A DNA stretch of 64,000 nucleotides from Bacteroides ilei (GCF_900128495.1 NZ_LT635801.1:3616200-3680199); one strand, 5' to 3'. Counted from the first letter of the stretch, positions 52,396 to 61,335 are shown. A program made the numbers and translations. The notes: generated from the sequence alone by a model not told the origin.

Positions 52396-53445
52396 TCAAA
52401 GTCCCATCTTTCGCCCTTTGGACGGCGGGTTACGGAGGATAGGCTTGTGTACCGGTCTCGGACGGTCTGCCTCTGCCACTTTTTTTCCCCCGTGTCTGAG
52501 GGAGGCGAAGAATTCGTCAGCATACGGTCTGCGGCTGGTAACCCGGACTAACCTGTCATCCAGTTCTTTGTAGGCTTTCTGTGCCTGATGGGATTGTTCT
52601 TCCGGGGCTGCGGTCTTGTCAATACCGTATTTGATCAGAAAATCCGGTTGCACATTGATAAGGTCGTTTGAAGCATCCGGTGACACAGCGATACGCCCCA
52701 ATTTGTCAAGCTCCCGGTCAAGTCTCTCAAGATAGAAGTCCGGCAGACGGACTCCGGGGATGTTCTCGACCGCCTTTTCAGCCGCCGCACACATCTCGGC
52801 TTCTATACGGGGAATGTTCATCCTGACATCAGGCTCAATGCAGCAGTCATCCCTGTCCATCAGATAGCTTTCGAGCCATTCATAGGTACTGCATTTGTCC
52901 TCAATGCCATAGCGCAGCTTGACGTAGGTCGATGGAAGCATGCTGTATGAGGCGAGTTCGCATAGTTCAGATACATCCCGGCTCTTTCTCTGGAAGTCCA
53001 ATATTCCTATTGCGGATATTACTTCACTATGTGGCGGGCGTTCAATTCTATTCATCGGATATTTCGTACATCCCCAATCACGCATAACGGTGTACATTGC
53101 GAACAAGCCATGCACTGATGTGGCTTCCGATGGTGGGATATCCGTCAGTTGAGAGCCGTGTTTCGCCATAAATGGAGTATCCGTCAATACATCCATCATA
53201 TTTACGGATTCCTTTTTCATCGTTGATATGGGAGAATCGAAGGGTTCGGATTTCGCTATCAGCAGGGCGATCTGTTCAATAGCTTTTTCCGAATGACTGT
53301 ACTCCCGGATAAGCTTTGCAAGTTCCCCGTGATTGTACACACCGGCAAGAAGTTTGGCTTTTTGAGCAATCTCCTGCAATTCCCGGTAGTCCGGTTCCCG
53401 GAGGCGACCGACAATCCGATGTCTTATCCATTCGGTAAATTTCAT
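52396..53445 (-). CDS. Uncharacterised protein inside the tra operon
   Basis: 349 residues, soluble, Cys-containing, helical, ending in a basic proline-rich tail (RPRPVHKPILRNPPSKGRKM). No transfer-system motif is visible. It sits between traG and traI, where CTnDOT has traH, but I cannot show that it is TraH. Composition is less GC-rich than the flanking tra genes, which suggests an inserted passenger gene. Spacing to traG (21 nt) makes it co-transcribed. Confidence 0.6.
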   Translation of the reverse strand: MKFTEWIRHRIVGRLREPDYRELQEIAQKAKLLAGVYNHGELAKLIREYSHSEKAIEQIALLIAKSEPFDSPISTMKKESVNMMDVLTDTPFMAKHGSQLTDIPPSEATSVHGLFAMYTVMRDWGCTKYPMNRIERPPHSEVISAIGILDFQRKSRDVSELCELASYSMLPSTYVKLRYGIEDKCSTYEWLESYLMDRDDCCIEPDVRMNIPRIEAEMCAAAEKAVENIPGVRLPDFYLERLDRELDKLGRIAVSPDASNDLINVQPDFLIKYGIDKTAAPEEQSHQAQKAYKELDDRLVRVTSRRPYADEFFASLRHGGKKVAEADRPRPVHKPILRNPPSKGRKMGL

Positions 53446-53466
53446 GTCTTTCTTGATTTTTGAATG

Positions 53467-55968
53467 TTACTTACTGTTACGTTTACTCTCGGCCAGCTGC
53501 TTGATTGCCAGCTCGATATTGCCACCCAGCTTCCGGGTAAGCCGCATCAGTTCCAGCTTTTCCGTCTCCTCGGTCGTGTAGGTGTAGTATTCTTCGGGCG
53601 AGACTTCGGTGGCATAGACCGCCGACTGCGTTCCGCCGAGACCTATCCACACTTCCTTGTACTTGCGGGACGGGCTGTTGGCCATGTTGATGGAGAGAAT
53701 CTGGGCACGTTCCTTGTCGGTCAGGCCCAGCAGGGACTGGATTTCATCGAACTTGTTGACATACTTCCGCTGGTCCAACAAGATCTTGCAGTCACTGTTG
53801 TTGATGATGGTTCCCTTGACAATGGGTGACGATATGATGTCTTCCACTTCTTGGGTAACGACAACAGCCTCCCCGAAAAACTTTCGGACGGTCTTAAAAA
53901 GGTACTTCAGATATTCCGCCATACCTTCCTTGCTGATGGCCTTCCATGCCTCCTCCAACAGAATCATTTTGCGAATACCTTTCAGCTTTCTCATCTTGTT
54001 GATGAAGGTTTCCATGATGATGATGGTGACAATCGGGAACAGTACCTTGTTGTCCTTGATATTGTCCAACTCAAAGACTATGAAGCGTTTGGACAACAGA
54101 TCAAGCTGTTTTTCGGAATTTAACAGATAGTCGTATTCGCCACCCTTGTAATAAGGTTCCAGCACATTAAGGAATCCCCACACGTCAAAATCCTTCTCCC
54201 GTGTACGCTTGGTCTTCAGGATTTCCTGATACTCGTCGCGGATGAACTCATAGAAGGTATTGAAGGATGGAACCACGGTACTGTCCGTGCGTATCTTCTC
54301 CAAAAAGAGATTGACCGCATTGGAGAGCGCCACCTCCTCGGCACGTGTCGGCGGCTCGTCATCACGTTTCCACAGGGTAAGGATAAGCGTCTTGATGGAC
54401 TCCTTCTTTTCGATGTCAAACACACCGTCCTCCACGTAGAAAGGATTGAAGGCTATCGGATCGCTCTCCTCATAGGTGAAATAGATGCCGTCCTCGCCAT
54501 GCGTGCGGGCATGGATAAGGCTGCACAGTCCCTGATAGGAATTTCCCGTGTCCACCAGCAGCACATGCGCTCCCTGTTCGTAATACTGGCGCACCATGTG
54601 GTTGGTGAAGAATGACTTTCCGCTGCCCGAAGGTCCGAGGATGAACTTGTTGCGGTTGGTAATCGTACCGTTCTTCATCGGCAGGTCGGAGATGTCCAGA
54701 TGGACAGGCTTTCCGGTCAGACGGTCCACCATGCGGATGCCAAACGGAGAAAGCGAATCCTTGTAGGACGTTTCCCCGATGAACAGGCACAGGGCCTGCT
54801 CGATGAAGGTGTAGAAACTTTCCTCAGACGGAAAATCACCGGCATTGCCGGGAATGGCCGCCCAGAAGAGTGTAGGTACATCGACGGTATTGTGACGGGG
54901 CTTGGCCTCCATCAGGGCAATCTGGCTGCCCACATCATTCTTGATACGCTTCAGCTTCTCGCGGTCGTCGCTCCATGCAAAGACATTGCAGTGTGCACGG
55001 ATGGAAGTGAGTCCCTTGCTGTGCGCCTCGTTCAGGTACTCCTCAATCCATTCACGGTTGATCTGGTTGGAACGGCTGTAACGGGACAGCGAGTGCATGT
55101 TACGGGCAGTCTGCTCGAACTTCCTCAGGTTCTCCGCCGAATCGTCTATGAAGAGATACTGGTTCACGATATGGTTGCACGTGAGCAGTATCCCTATCGG
55201 TGCGGCAAAGGAGAGGCGGCAGTCGCTGCGGTCCGTGGACAGACGTTCATAACGGCTGTCCGTACCCACGGATGACGGCAAATCCTCCGTCTCGGAGAGG
55301 GTATGCAGACAGAGCACATTGTCTCCGACCTTCATTTCCCCGGCTCCGAGGGTGATGTCCTGCAGGCTGGTCGTGTCCTCCTGCGAGAGCGAGAAATACT
55401 TTTCGATAATGCCCGCGGAGGTTTCCGTACCGATAATCTCTTCGTCCGTCAGCCTGACCATGCGAACCAGACCGCTGTCGTTCACGATACGCTCGAACTG
55501 CCCGCAGCATTCCAGGAACCGTGCGACGGTATCCTTGTCCTGCATCTCCTTGGGGATGATGAACCCGCGCGTGAGGGCATTGAAGCTGCTGGTCGTGCGG
55601 CTGTGCTCCTTCGTGGTCTTGGTCAGGAACAGATAGCAGGTATGGTTCAGGTACGGCCGCTCGTTGAAATGCCTTTCAAAACTGCGGCTGAGGAAACTCA
55701 GGTCATCCCGGCAGATGTCGGGCCTGTAGCTCTCCTCGATGAAGATGTCCTGCTTGTGGACGATGCTGTAATTCGGCAAAACCCGGACAGCCTTCGCCCA
55801 TGTGGAATGGAGGGCCTCGTACTCGGCGCGTGTCAGCGTGAACACTTCCGGCAGCTCCACCCTGTAGGCCACGGTGATGTCGGCATCCTTGCTGATGATG
55901 CATTCGTGCTCGACGGCCATCAGCGGGAACCGGCTTTCCAGCGTGGCGGCTTTCATTACATTTCTCAT
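53467..55968 (-). CDS. traG: TraG, VirB4-type conjugation ATPase
   Basis: 833 residues. Walker A FILGPSGSGKSFFTNHMV and Walker B region IRKMILLEEAWKAIS place it in the VirB4/TraC ATPase family that powers the type IV secretion channel. ATG 55968 overlaps the traF stop as ATGA, so the longer frame from 56073 (inside traF) is rejected. Confidence 0.93.
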   Translation of the reverse strand: MRNVMKAATLESRFPLMAVEHECIISKDADITVAYRVELPEVFTLTRAEYEALHSTWAKAVRVLPNYSIVHKQDIFIEESYRPDICRDDLSFLSRSFERHFNERPYLNHTCYLFLTKTTKEHSRTTSSFNALTRGFIIPKEMQDKDTVARFLECCGQFERIVNDSGLVRMVRLTDEEIIGTETSAGIIEKYFSLSQEDTTSLQDITLGAGEMKVGDNVLCLHTLSETEDLPSSVGTDSRYERLSTDRSDCRLSFAAPIGILLTCNHIVNQYLFIDDSAENLRKFEQTARNMHSLSRYSRSNQINREWIEEYLNEAHSKGLTSIRAHCNVFAWSDDREKLKRIKNDVGSQIALMEAKPRHNTVDVPTLFWAAIPGNAGDFPSEESFYTFIEQALCLFIGETSYKDSLSPFGIRMVDRLTGKPVHLDISDLPMKNGTITNRNKFILGPSGSGKSFFTNHMVRQYYEQGAHVLLVDTGNSYQGLCSLIHARTHGEDGIYFTYEESDPIAFNPFYVEDGVFDIEKKESIKTLILTLWKRDDEPPTRAEEVALSNAVNLFLEKIRTDSTVVPSFNTFYEFIRDEYQEILKTKRTREKDFDVWGFLNVLEPYYKGGEYDYLLNSEKQLDLLSKRFIVFELDNIKDNKVLFPIVTIIIMETFINKMRKLKGIRKMILLEEAWKAISKEGMAEYLKYLFKTVRKFFGEAVVVTQEVEDIISSPIVKGTIINNSDCKILLDQRKYVNKFDEIQSLLGLTDKERAQILSINMANSPSRKYKEVWIGLGGTQSAVYATEVSPEEYYTYTTEETEKLELMRLTRKLGGNIELAIKQLAESKRNSK

Positions 55969-56297
55969 ACGCTTCGTTTTTTCGGGGTTGGACAAATCAA
56001 CCGGAGGAAACCCTTCCGGCTGATGATGTAGCGGGGATGTCGGCGCAGTGCCTGCAATTTCATCAGTCCCCATTCACCGTATTTCGCGTTCAGGCGGAAA
56101 GTCACCCAGACAAGCACCGAGGCGCAGGTGACACCGAAACCGATACATACCCACTGGTCGATGCCTGCCATGTACATGATGACAAACAGAACGAACAGGG
56201 TGAGCAGTCCGCCGGCGAAGATGAACAGGTACTGGCTTTTCAGCCCCTTGAACTCAGGGCTGCGGCCGATTCCCTTGTTGATAGAATACTCCGCCAT
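55965..56297 (-). CDS. traF: Conjugative transfer protein TraF (DUF4133)
   Basis: 110 residues, VirB3-like: MAEYSINKGIGRSPEFKGLK, two membrane helices (LFIFAGGLLTLFVLFVIMYM and CIGFGVTCASVLVWVTFRL) and a basic tail. 2 nt after traE and overlapping traG by 4 nt. Confidence 0.88.
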   Translation of the reverse strand: MAEYSINKGIGRSPEFKGLKSQYLFIFAGGLLTLFVLFVIMYMAGIDQWVCIGFGVTCASVLVWVTFRLNAKYGEWGLMKLQALRRHPRYIISRKGFLRLICPTPKKRSV

Positions 56298-56299
56298 AA

Positions 56300-56596
56300 T
56301 CAGAGGAAGAATGAGCGTAAGATGGTGGCGGCCACGATTAAAAAGATGCAGGCGCCGAACCAGCTGGCTGCCGTCTTGGAGGTGTCGGGATCTCCCGAGG
56401 AAAACTTGGAATAGACCTTCACGCCCCCGATAAGGCCGACCACGGCTCCGATGGCATAAATCAGTTTGGTTCCCGGATCAAAATAGGAAGTGACCATGTT
56501 GGTGGCTTCAGTGATGCCGCCGATACCGTTACCCTGGGCGAAAGCCCCTGTCGTTGCAAGCAGCGCCATGGCTGCAAAAAAGAATCTTTTTTTCAT
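56300..56596 (-). CDS. traE: Conjugative transfer protein TraE (DUF4134)
   Basis: 98 residues, VirB2/pilin-like: signal peptide MKKRFFFAAMALLATTGAFA, then two helices (GTKLIYAIGAVVGLIGGVKV and SWFGACIFLIVAATILRSFF). It is the first tra gene present; traA-D, which normally precede it, are not seen upstream. Confidence 0.88.
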   Translation of the reverse strand: MKKRFFFAAMALLATTGAFAQGNGIGGITEATNMVTSYFDPGTKLIYAIGAVVGLIGGVKVYSKFSSGDPDTSKTAASWFGACIFLIVAATILRSFFL

Positions 56597-57142
56597 GTGT
56601 CGAAACTTTTAATTGGTGAGACAAAAAATGATTTCGACCACGAATATATAATACGTAATTAATTGATTTACAACACTGACGATGCGTGACATCGGGTGTC
56701 ATTACGTTACATCGGCAAGGGGATTCCAGCAACGGAAAAACAGTGGAAAAACGGCTTTTGATCCTTCCGGCGAAGGTAGCTCGTGCCTTCGCTACTTCTC
56801 GACATGCGACAGCCGGAATAGCAGAGAATCATAATCCGTACATACGACGGATTTCATAAAGGACAAACGGTATGTAAAAGGAGATAAAAAGGGACGCATT
56901 TCCCGATAGCTGAAACAATGGCTGATACAGGAAAATGCGGACTAAAAAAACTCTGTGAACTAATCAGGAATAAGGTCATAAAACACTTGGTCATCAAAAA
57001 GAAATCCGATAATTTAGGGACGTATTTTGATTTCTTGAAGTGCTAATATGAATTTTTGTTAGAAACTTTCAAGGAATATGTGTAAATACGAATATATAAA
57101 CATACATAAGAAAATATAATGCTTTTGTAAAATGACTTTTAT
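56597..57142. other. Gene-free segment upstream of traE
   Basis: About 550 nt without a credible gene, where traD to traA would be expected. It holds the 11-bp direct repeats at 56685-56715 and a hairpin GCGAAGG...CCTTCGC at 56770-56792, then turns AT-rich toward the Crp-type gene. The right border of the recognisable conjugative element lies here. Confidence 0.5.
56685..56715 (-). promoter_or_regulatory. Direct repeats upstream of the tra operon
   Basis: On the tra strand CCGATGTAACG (56715-56705) and CCGATGTCACG (56695-56685) are spaced exactly 20 bp start to start, two helical turns. They lie about 90-120 nt before the traE ATG, a fitting place for an activator of tra transcription. Confidence 0.5.
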
Positions 57143-57724
57143 ATGAAAATGGATACATTTAACACATATATGTCCAACATACCTACTGAATTTTTTAAGA
57201 GCTTATGCCTAAAATATGGAAGCGCATATACCTATAAAAAAGGGGAATATATCTCAAAAGAAGGAGAGATATTTCCTTATTGGGGATATATAGAATCAGG
57301 TATCATAAAATACACTTGCTACAACGTGACAGAAAAAAAAGAATATAATACAGGATTTTCCTTTGCAGGTGAATTTATGGCTGACTATCCCACATGTCTT
57401 TATAATATCAAGTCTGAGATTTCCATACAGGCTTTGACAACCTGTAGAATATATATTTGCCACTCTGATAAACTAAAAAAAGAATTTGAAAGAAGCATAG
57501 AAAATCAATATATAGCACGTATCGCAGCAGAACAAATGTGCTTTCAAACCTATTCAAGATATACCGACTTTTATAGACTGACCCCTGAAGAACGGTACAG
57601 ACAACTTATTAGAAGAAGCCCGGATTTACTTCAACTCGTTCCCCTAAAGGAGATTTCTTCTTACTTGAGAATAACCCCCACCCACATGAGTAGAATAAGA
57701 AAAATGGCAAGTTTTGACAAGTGA
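57143..57724 (+). CDS. Crp/Fnr-type transcriptional regulator
   Basis: 193 residues. N-terminal cyclic-nucleotide-binding-like fold (YKKGEYISKEGEIFPYWGYI ESG) and a C-terminal helix-turn-helix (PLKEISSYLRITPTHMSRIR). Typical of small Bacteroides Crp-family regulators. AT-rich, just outside the tra operon and divergent from it. A perfect 22-bp terminator palindrome overlaps its stop. Confidence 0.82.
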   Translation: MKMDTFNTYMSNIPTEFFKSLCLKYGSAYTYKKGEYISKEGEIFPYWGYIESGIIKYTCYNVTEKKEYNTGFSFAGEFMADYPTCLYNIKSEISIQALTTCRIYICHSDKLKKEFERSIENQYIARIAAEQMCFQTYSRYTDFYRLTPEERYRQLIRRSPDLLQLVPLKEISSYLRITPTHMSRIRKMASFDK

Positions 57725-57747
57725 ATCTCAACATATGTTGAGATTTT
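57724..57747 (+). terminator. Terminator of the Crp-type gene
   Basis: AATCTCAACATATGTTGAGATT, split as AATCTCAACA / TGTTGAGATT around TA, is a perfect palindrome followed by TTTT. Confidence 0.75.
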
Positions 57748-57832
57748 GATTTGTAGCCTGCAATTGAATAAGATATATTGTTCTCTATAAATATTTTATA
57801 GTACCTTTATGTATTAAAAAAACAATAGTTGT

Positions 57833-58252
57833 ATGAAGACAATAAACTTATATGGAATACTGATGCTGTTCCTTTGTGTATTTAGCTTTTATAGCTGTAA
57901 AGATGATGACCAAACACCACAGTTTGAATTTACACCGGAATCATTAAATCAAACGGTCTGGAAAGGTAATATAACTGATCCAACCTATAATGGAGAAGTT
58001 GGTATAAATTTTGAGACTAAAGAAACAGGAGTAATAAATTGCGTAGATCCAGAAAATCCGGAATATACTATGGTGGAAGGTTTCACGTATGAGATAAAAG
58101 GGAAGTACATTTACTTCAAGAACTCTATTATACTTAAAAGCCAACCATGGAGTTTGATAGAAATATCTAATGACAAAATGATACTCAAATACAATCTGGT
58201 TGATATAAAACCTCAATATCAGTCAACATTAGAACTTACAAGAATTGATTAG
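57833..58252 (+). CDS. Small lipoprotein
   Basis: 139 residues. Leader MKTINLYGILMLFLCVFSFY ends in SC, so a lipoprotein. The mature domain is beta-rich and lipocalin-like in pattern (LNQTVWKGNITDPTYNGEVG ... MILKYNL). The leader belongs to the same series as those at 18674 and 60274. Function unknown. Confidence 0.65.
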   Translation: MKTINLYGILMLFLCVFSFYSCKDDDQTPQFEFTPESLNQTVWKGNITDPTYNGEVGINFETKETGVINCVDPENPEYTMVEGFTYEIKGKYIYFKNSIILKSQPWSLIEISNDKMILKYNLVDIKPQYQSTLELTRID

Positions 58253-58265
58253 TTAATCTGACAAG

Positions 58266-58299
58266 AAAAGCGGCAAGAAATAACTTTGTCGCTTTTTTA
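58266..58299 (+). terminator. Intrinsic terminator
   Basis: AAAGCGGCAA and TTGTCGCTTT form a stem (one mismatch) ending in six T residues, 14 nt after the lipoprotein stop. Confidence 0.7.
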
Positions 58300-58359
58300 T
58301 TCCAATTCCTATTTAAAACCAAATGCGTCTATCAAGACATAATCATTAATAAAAAGCTT

Positions 58360-58650
58360 ATGGGTACTTTAGGTTGTATAAATGATATGATGCGGAGGGA
58401 CAAAGAAAACCGAGAACTTCGCAAATTAAATAGGGAGAGAATTAAAGAACACCATAAATATCTTATGGGAAAAGGGAAAAATGTTGATTTACCGAAGATG
58501 TCAGTTGAAAAGTTAGAGGAAATACATAAAAAAACTTTAGAAAAAGAGAAATTGGATAAAGCCAGTATATTCAAGGCTAAACTTGTGATTTTAACAAGTA
58601 CCTTGTTTTTATTTTTATTATGCTGGATTTTATATCAATGTTTTTTTTAA
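58360..58650 (+). CDS. Small charged protein with C-terminal membrane helix
   Basis: 96 residues: about 70 highly charged, probably coiled-coil residues (RRDKENRELRKLNRERIKEH) and a C-terminal helix (LVILTSTLFLFLLCWILY). No family recognised. Confidence 0.5.
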   Translation: MGTLGCINDMMRRDKENRELRKLNRERIKEHHKYLMGKGKNVDLPKMSVEKLEEIHKKTLEKEKLDKASIFKAKLVILTSTLFLFLLCWILYQCFF

Positions 58651-58696
58651 TAAACCTAAATTCCGCAGCATTTTAGTTTAACTTATTTTATAAGTA

Positions 58697-58798
58697 CCTG
58701 AGCAACAAAAAGTTGCTCAGGATTTTGCCATGTCAGATTTTTCACCTATCTTAGTGTTGCAAATCAAAATATGTATCAAACCCGACAGACATGGCAAA
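58697..58798 (+). promoter_or_regulatory. Hairpins guarding the transposase start
   Basis: A perfect hairpin CCTGAGCAAC-AAAAA-GTTGCTCAGG (58697-58721) is followed by TTTGCCATGTC (58724-58734), the exact complement of GACATGGCAAA (58788-58798) over the transposase ATG. A transcript from outside would fold over the start codon; one starting between the arms would not. Confidence 0.5.
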
Positions 58799-60077
58799 GG
58801 TAGCAATAAAATCTGAGAAACTCTCTCCTTTTGGAGGAATTTTTTCAATAATGGAGCAATTTGACTCCAATCTCTCATCTGTAATCGACTCAACCCTCGG
58901 TATGAGATGTAGGCTGTATGGTTATCAATACAGCGAAATCATCCGTTCGCTTATGAGCGTTTATTTCTGTGGCGGCTCATGCATAGAGGATGTCACCACT
59001 CATCTGATGTATCACCTCTCGCTTCATCCGACACTTCGCACATGCAGTGCCGACACGATTCTCAGAGCCATAAAGGAACTGACCCAGGATAACATTTCCT
59101 ACACATCCGACACTGGCAAGACCTACGACTTAAACACGGCAGACATGCTGAATACACTGCTCCTCAATTGCCTATTGTCCACAGGGCAGCTGAAAGATGG
59201 CGAGGGGTATGACGTTGACTTCGACCACCAGTTCATAGAGGCTGAGAAGTTTGATGCGAAACCCACATACAAGAAGTTTCTCGGATACCGTCCTGGCGTG
59301 GCGGTTATTGGCGACTTGATTGTCGGCATTGAGAACAGCGACGGCAACACAAATGTCCGTTTCCACCAGAAGGACACGCTGAAGAGGTTCTTTGAAAGGT
59401 TTGAAAAGAACAAGCTTATGATCAACCGTTTCAGAGCTGATTGCGGCTCGTGTTCTGAAGAGATAGTGGAAGAGATTGCTAAACACTGCAAGACCTTCTA
59501 TATCCGTGCCAACCGATGCAGTTCGCTCTACAATGACATCTTTGCCCTCAGAGGTTGGAAGAAAGTGGAATTGGGCGGCATTGAGTTTGAGCTGGCCTCC
59601 ATTCTCATCGAGAAATGGAAAGGGAAGGCATACCGTCTTGTGATTCAAAGACAGAAGCGGATAGACGGCGAACTCGACCTGTGGGAAGGAGAATACACCT
59701 ACCGCTGCATCCTTACAAATGACTACGAGTCTTCCGAGAAAGAGATTGTCGAATTCTATAACCTCCGTGGAGGGAAGGAACGCATCTTCGATGACATGAA
59801 TAACGGATTCGGCTGGAACAGGCTTCCAAAATCCTTCATGGGAGAAAACACGGTGTTTCTTCTGCTTACGGCACTCATACGCAACTTCTATAAATTCATC
59901 ATGGCGAGGCTTGACGTGAAGAGGTTCGGACTCAAAGCAACAAGCCGCATCAAGGCGTTTGTCTTCAAGTTCATCTCTGTGCCAGCCAAATGGGTCAGGA
60001 CATCAAGGCAGTATGTGCTGAATATCTATTCATGCAACAACGCTTATGCTGATGTGTTCCAGAATGACTTTGGATGA
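58791..60077 (+). CDS. IS1380-family transposase
   Basis: 428 residues, full length for Bacteroides IS1380 transposases. N-terminal FGGIFSIMEQFDSNLSSVID, DDE-type core including YDVDFDHQFIEAEKFD (first Asp), FRADCGSCSEEIVEEI (second Asp) and NLRGGKERIFDDMNNGFGWN (Glu). No frameshift is seen, so it is probably active. Confidence 0.92.
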   Translation: MAKVAIKSEKLSPFGGIFSIMEQFDSNLSSVIDSTLGMRCRLYGYQYSEIIRSLMSVYFCGGSCIEDVTTHLMYHLSLHPTLRTCSADTILRAIKELTQDNISYTSDTGKTYDLNTADMLNTLLLNCLLSTGQLKDGEGYDVDFDHQFIEAEKFDAKPTYKKFLGYRPGVAVIGDLIVGIENSDGNTNVRFHQKDTLKRFFERFEKNKLMINRFRADCGSCSEEIVEEIAKHCKTFYIRANRCSSLYNDIFALRGWKKVELGGIEFELASILIEKWKGKAYRLVIQRQKRIDGELDLWEGEYTYRCILTNDYESSEKEIVEFYNLRGGKERIFDDMNNGFGWNRLPKSFMGENTVFLLLTALIRNFYKFIMARLDVKRFGLKATSRIKAFVFKFISVPAKWVRTSRQYVLNIYSCNNAYADVFQNDFG

Positions 60078-60273
60078 CACCGACAACTTATGGTCGTGAT
60101 TTTGCGTATTGCCTCAAGTCGCATGGTGGGGTAAGGGGATTTAATGCGTCTTTGTGGCGATTTTTGCTGCGTTGCACCCTCTTTTGCCACAGTGTCGCTA
60201 CCTTTTTGACCTCTGTGTCATCTTATGAGGGCGGTTGCGGATTTGAGGATAAACAAACTTCTATAAAAGCAAT

Positions 60274-60630
60274 ATGAAGACAAAGAATCTATTTGGAATA
60301 CTTATGCTATTCCTGTTGACATTCACCTTTACCAGTTGTGATAAAGATGATCTGACAGACAAAGTAGAAATTGTAACAATGTATGTTTCTGCAGAAACAG
60401 ATACTTATACACCTTGGGGAAGTGAGACTCCTATAGAGTGTATGCTTGTTAAAGAAGAAGGAAATGCAAGCTATTCAAAACTTCCTTTCAGTGGTATAGA
60501 TGGATTTGTTTATAAGAAAGGGACTGAATACACTCTTAAGGTTGAAAAAACGATCTTAGCAAATCCTCCTGCTGATGATAGCAATGTCAGATATAAACTG
60601 ATAGAGATTTTAACAGAACAAGAAAAATGA
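60274..60630 (+). CDS. Small lipoprotein sharing the 18674 leader
   Basis: 118 residues. Leader MKTKNLFGILMLFLLTFTFT then SC lipobox, almost identical in DNA to the leader of the gene at 18674. The mature domain is short and beta-rich (MYVSAETDTYTPWGSETPIE) and unrelated to the other lipoproteins by eye. Confidence 0.65.
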   Translation: MKTKNLFGILMLFLLTFTFTSCDKDDLTDKVEIVTMYVSAETDTYTPWGSETPIECMLVKEEGNASYSKLPFSGIDGFVYKKGTEYTLKVEKTILANPPADDSNVRYKLIEILTEQEK

Positions 60631-60662
60631 GGTAATAATACATAATTCTAAATCATAGTGAT

Positions 60663-61109
60663 GTGGATATAAAACTTATTACTTCTAATAAGAAACAATT
60701 CTTGGATTTGCTGTTGTTGGCAGATGAGCAAGAGAGCATGATAGACAAATACCTGGAACGTGGTGAAATGTTTGCTCTTTATGATAATGATCTTAAGGCG
60801 GTCTCTGTTGTTACATGTGAAGGAAGGAGTATCTACGAAATAAAAAATATAGCCGTTTATCCCTCTTCCCAACGCAAAGGATACGGGAAACGGCTCATTG
60901 ATTATCTTTTCGAATATTATCAGGGGAAATGTTCCATCATGTATGTCGGTACGGGAGATACGCCTTCCGCTCTCTCTTTCTACGAGCATTGTGGCTTTCG
61001 TATCTCACATCGACTGAAAAACTTCTTCTTAGACAATTATGTTAAACCTATTTATGAAGACGGAAAACAGCTTACCGACATGGTGTACTTACGAAAAGAC
61101 TTCTCTTGA
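60663..61109 (+). CDS. GNAT family N-acetyltransferase
   Basis: 148 residues, complete GNAT: IKNIAVYPSSQRKGYGKRLI holds the acetyl-CoA loop (QRKGYG) and TPSALSFYEHCGFRISHRL the C-terminal motif. Start is GTG 60663; no ATG is better placed. The spacer before it matches the one before the lipoprotein at 18674. Substrate unknown. Confidence 0.78.
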   Translation: MDIKLITSNKKQFLDLLLLADEQESMIDKYLERGEMFALYDNDLKAVSVVTCEGRSIYEIKNIAVYPSSQRKGYGKRLIDYLFEYYQGKCSIMYVGTGDTPSALSFYEHCGFRISHRLKNFFLDNYVKPIYEDGKQLTDMVYLRKDFS

Positions 61110-61335
61110 TTCATGTCTGATAAGTAATTCTCTACATATGTTATGAAATTGGTTAATAGTCTGTAATTGAATAAGATCTATTCCCTACTATAAAAACTTT
61201 ATTATACTTTTGCTATAGTTTGTATAACGAAATCAAAATTCTTCAGGTGTATAAAGATAAAGAACACAGGGGACTTGATGAACAAAAGACTTTCGAGAAA
61301 ATACACGTGAATACGGAACTATAAATCAACGCAAT

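Larger units (their letters stand above)
22097..56740. mobile_element. CTnDOT-like conjugative element, apparently incomplete
   Basis: A leftward tra operon (traE to traQ plus lysozyme) converges with rightward operons of DUF4121/DUF4120/DUF3871-type genes, as in Bacteroides CTnDOT/CTnERL-type elements. GC content is visibly higher than in both flanking accessory patches. Missing from the window are an integrase, excision genes, relaxase and mobilisation genes, a VirD4-type coupling protein and traA-D. Either these lie elsewhere or the element is decayed. The borders given are approximate. Confidence 0.6.
58697..60250 (+). mobile_element. IS1380-family insertion sequence
   Basis: One complete transposase gene with a long non-coding stretch on each side. 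The left limit is set at the CCTGAGCAAC hairpin and the right near a poorly matching TTTGAGG (IS1380 ends start with CCT). No clean terminal repeat pair or 4-bp target duplication could be confirmed, so the boundaries are approximate. Confidence 0.55.

Noticed and set aside
56761..56900. Possible fourth copy of the structured leader
   Set aside because: It begins like the others (GCGAAGGTAGCTCGTG), but lacks the invariant CATCCTCGCC and TGCGGT cap and the nested stems. Similarity is limited to a few bases.
60074..60277. Small frame after the IS1380 transposase
   Set aside because: It starts at the transposase stop, runs to the next leader and has no coherent composition; probably the non-coding right end of the IS.
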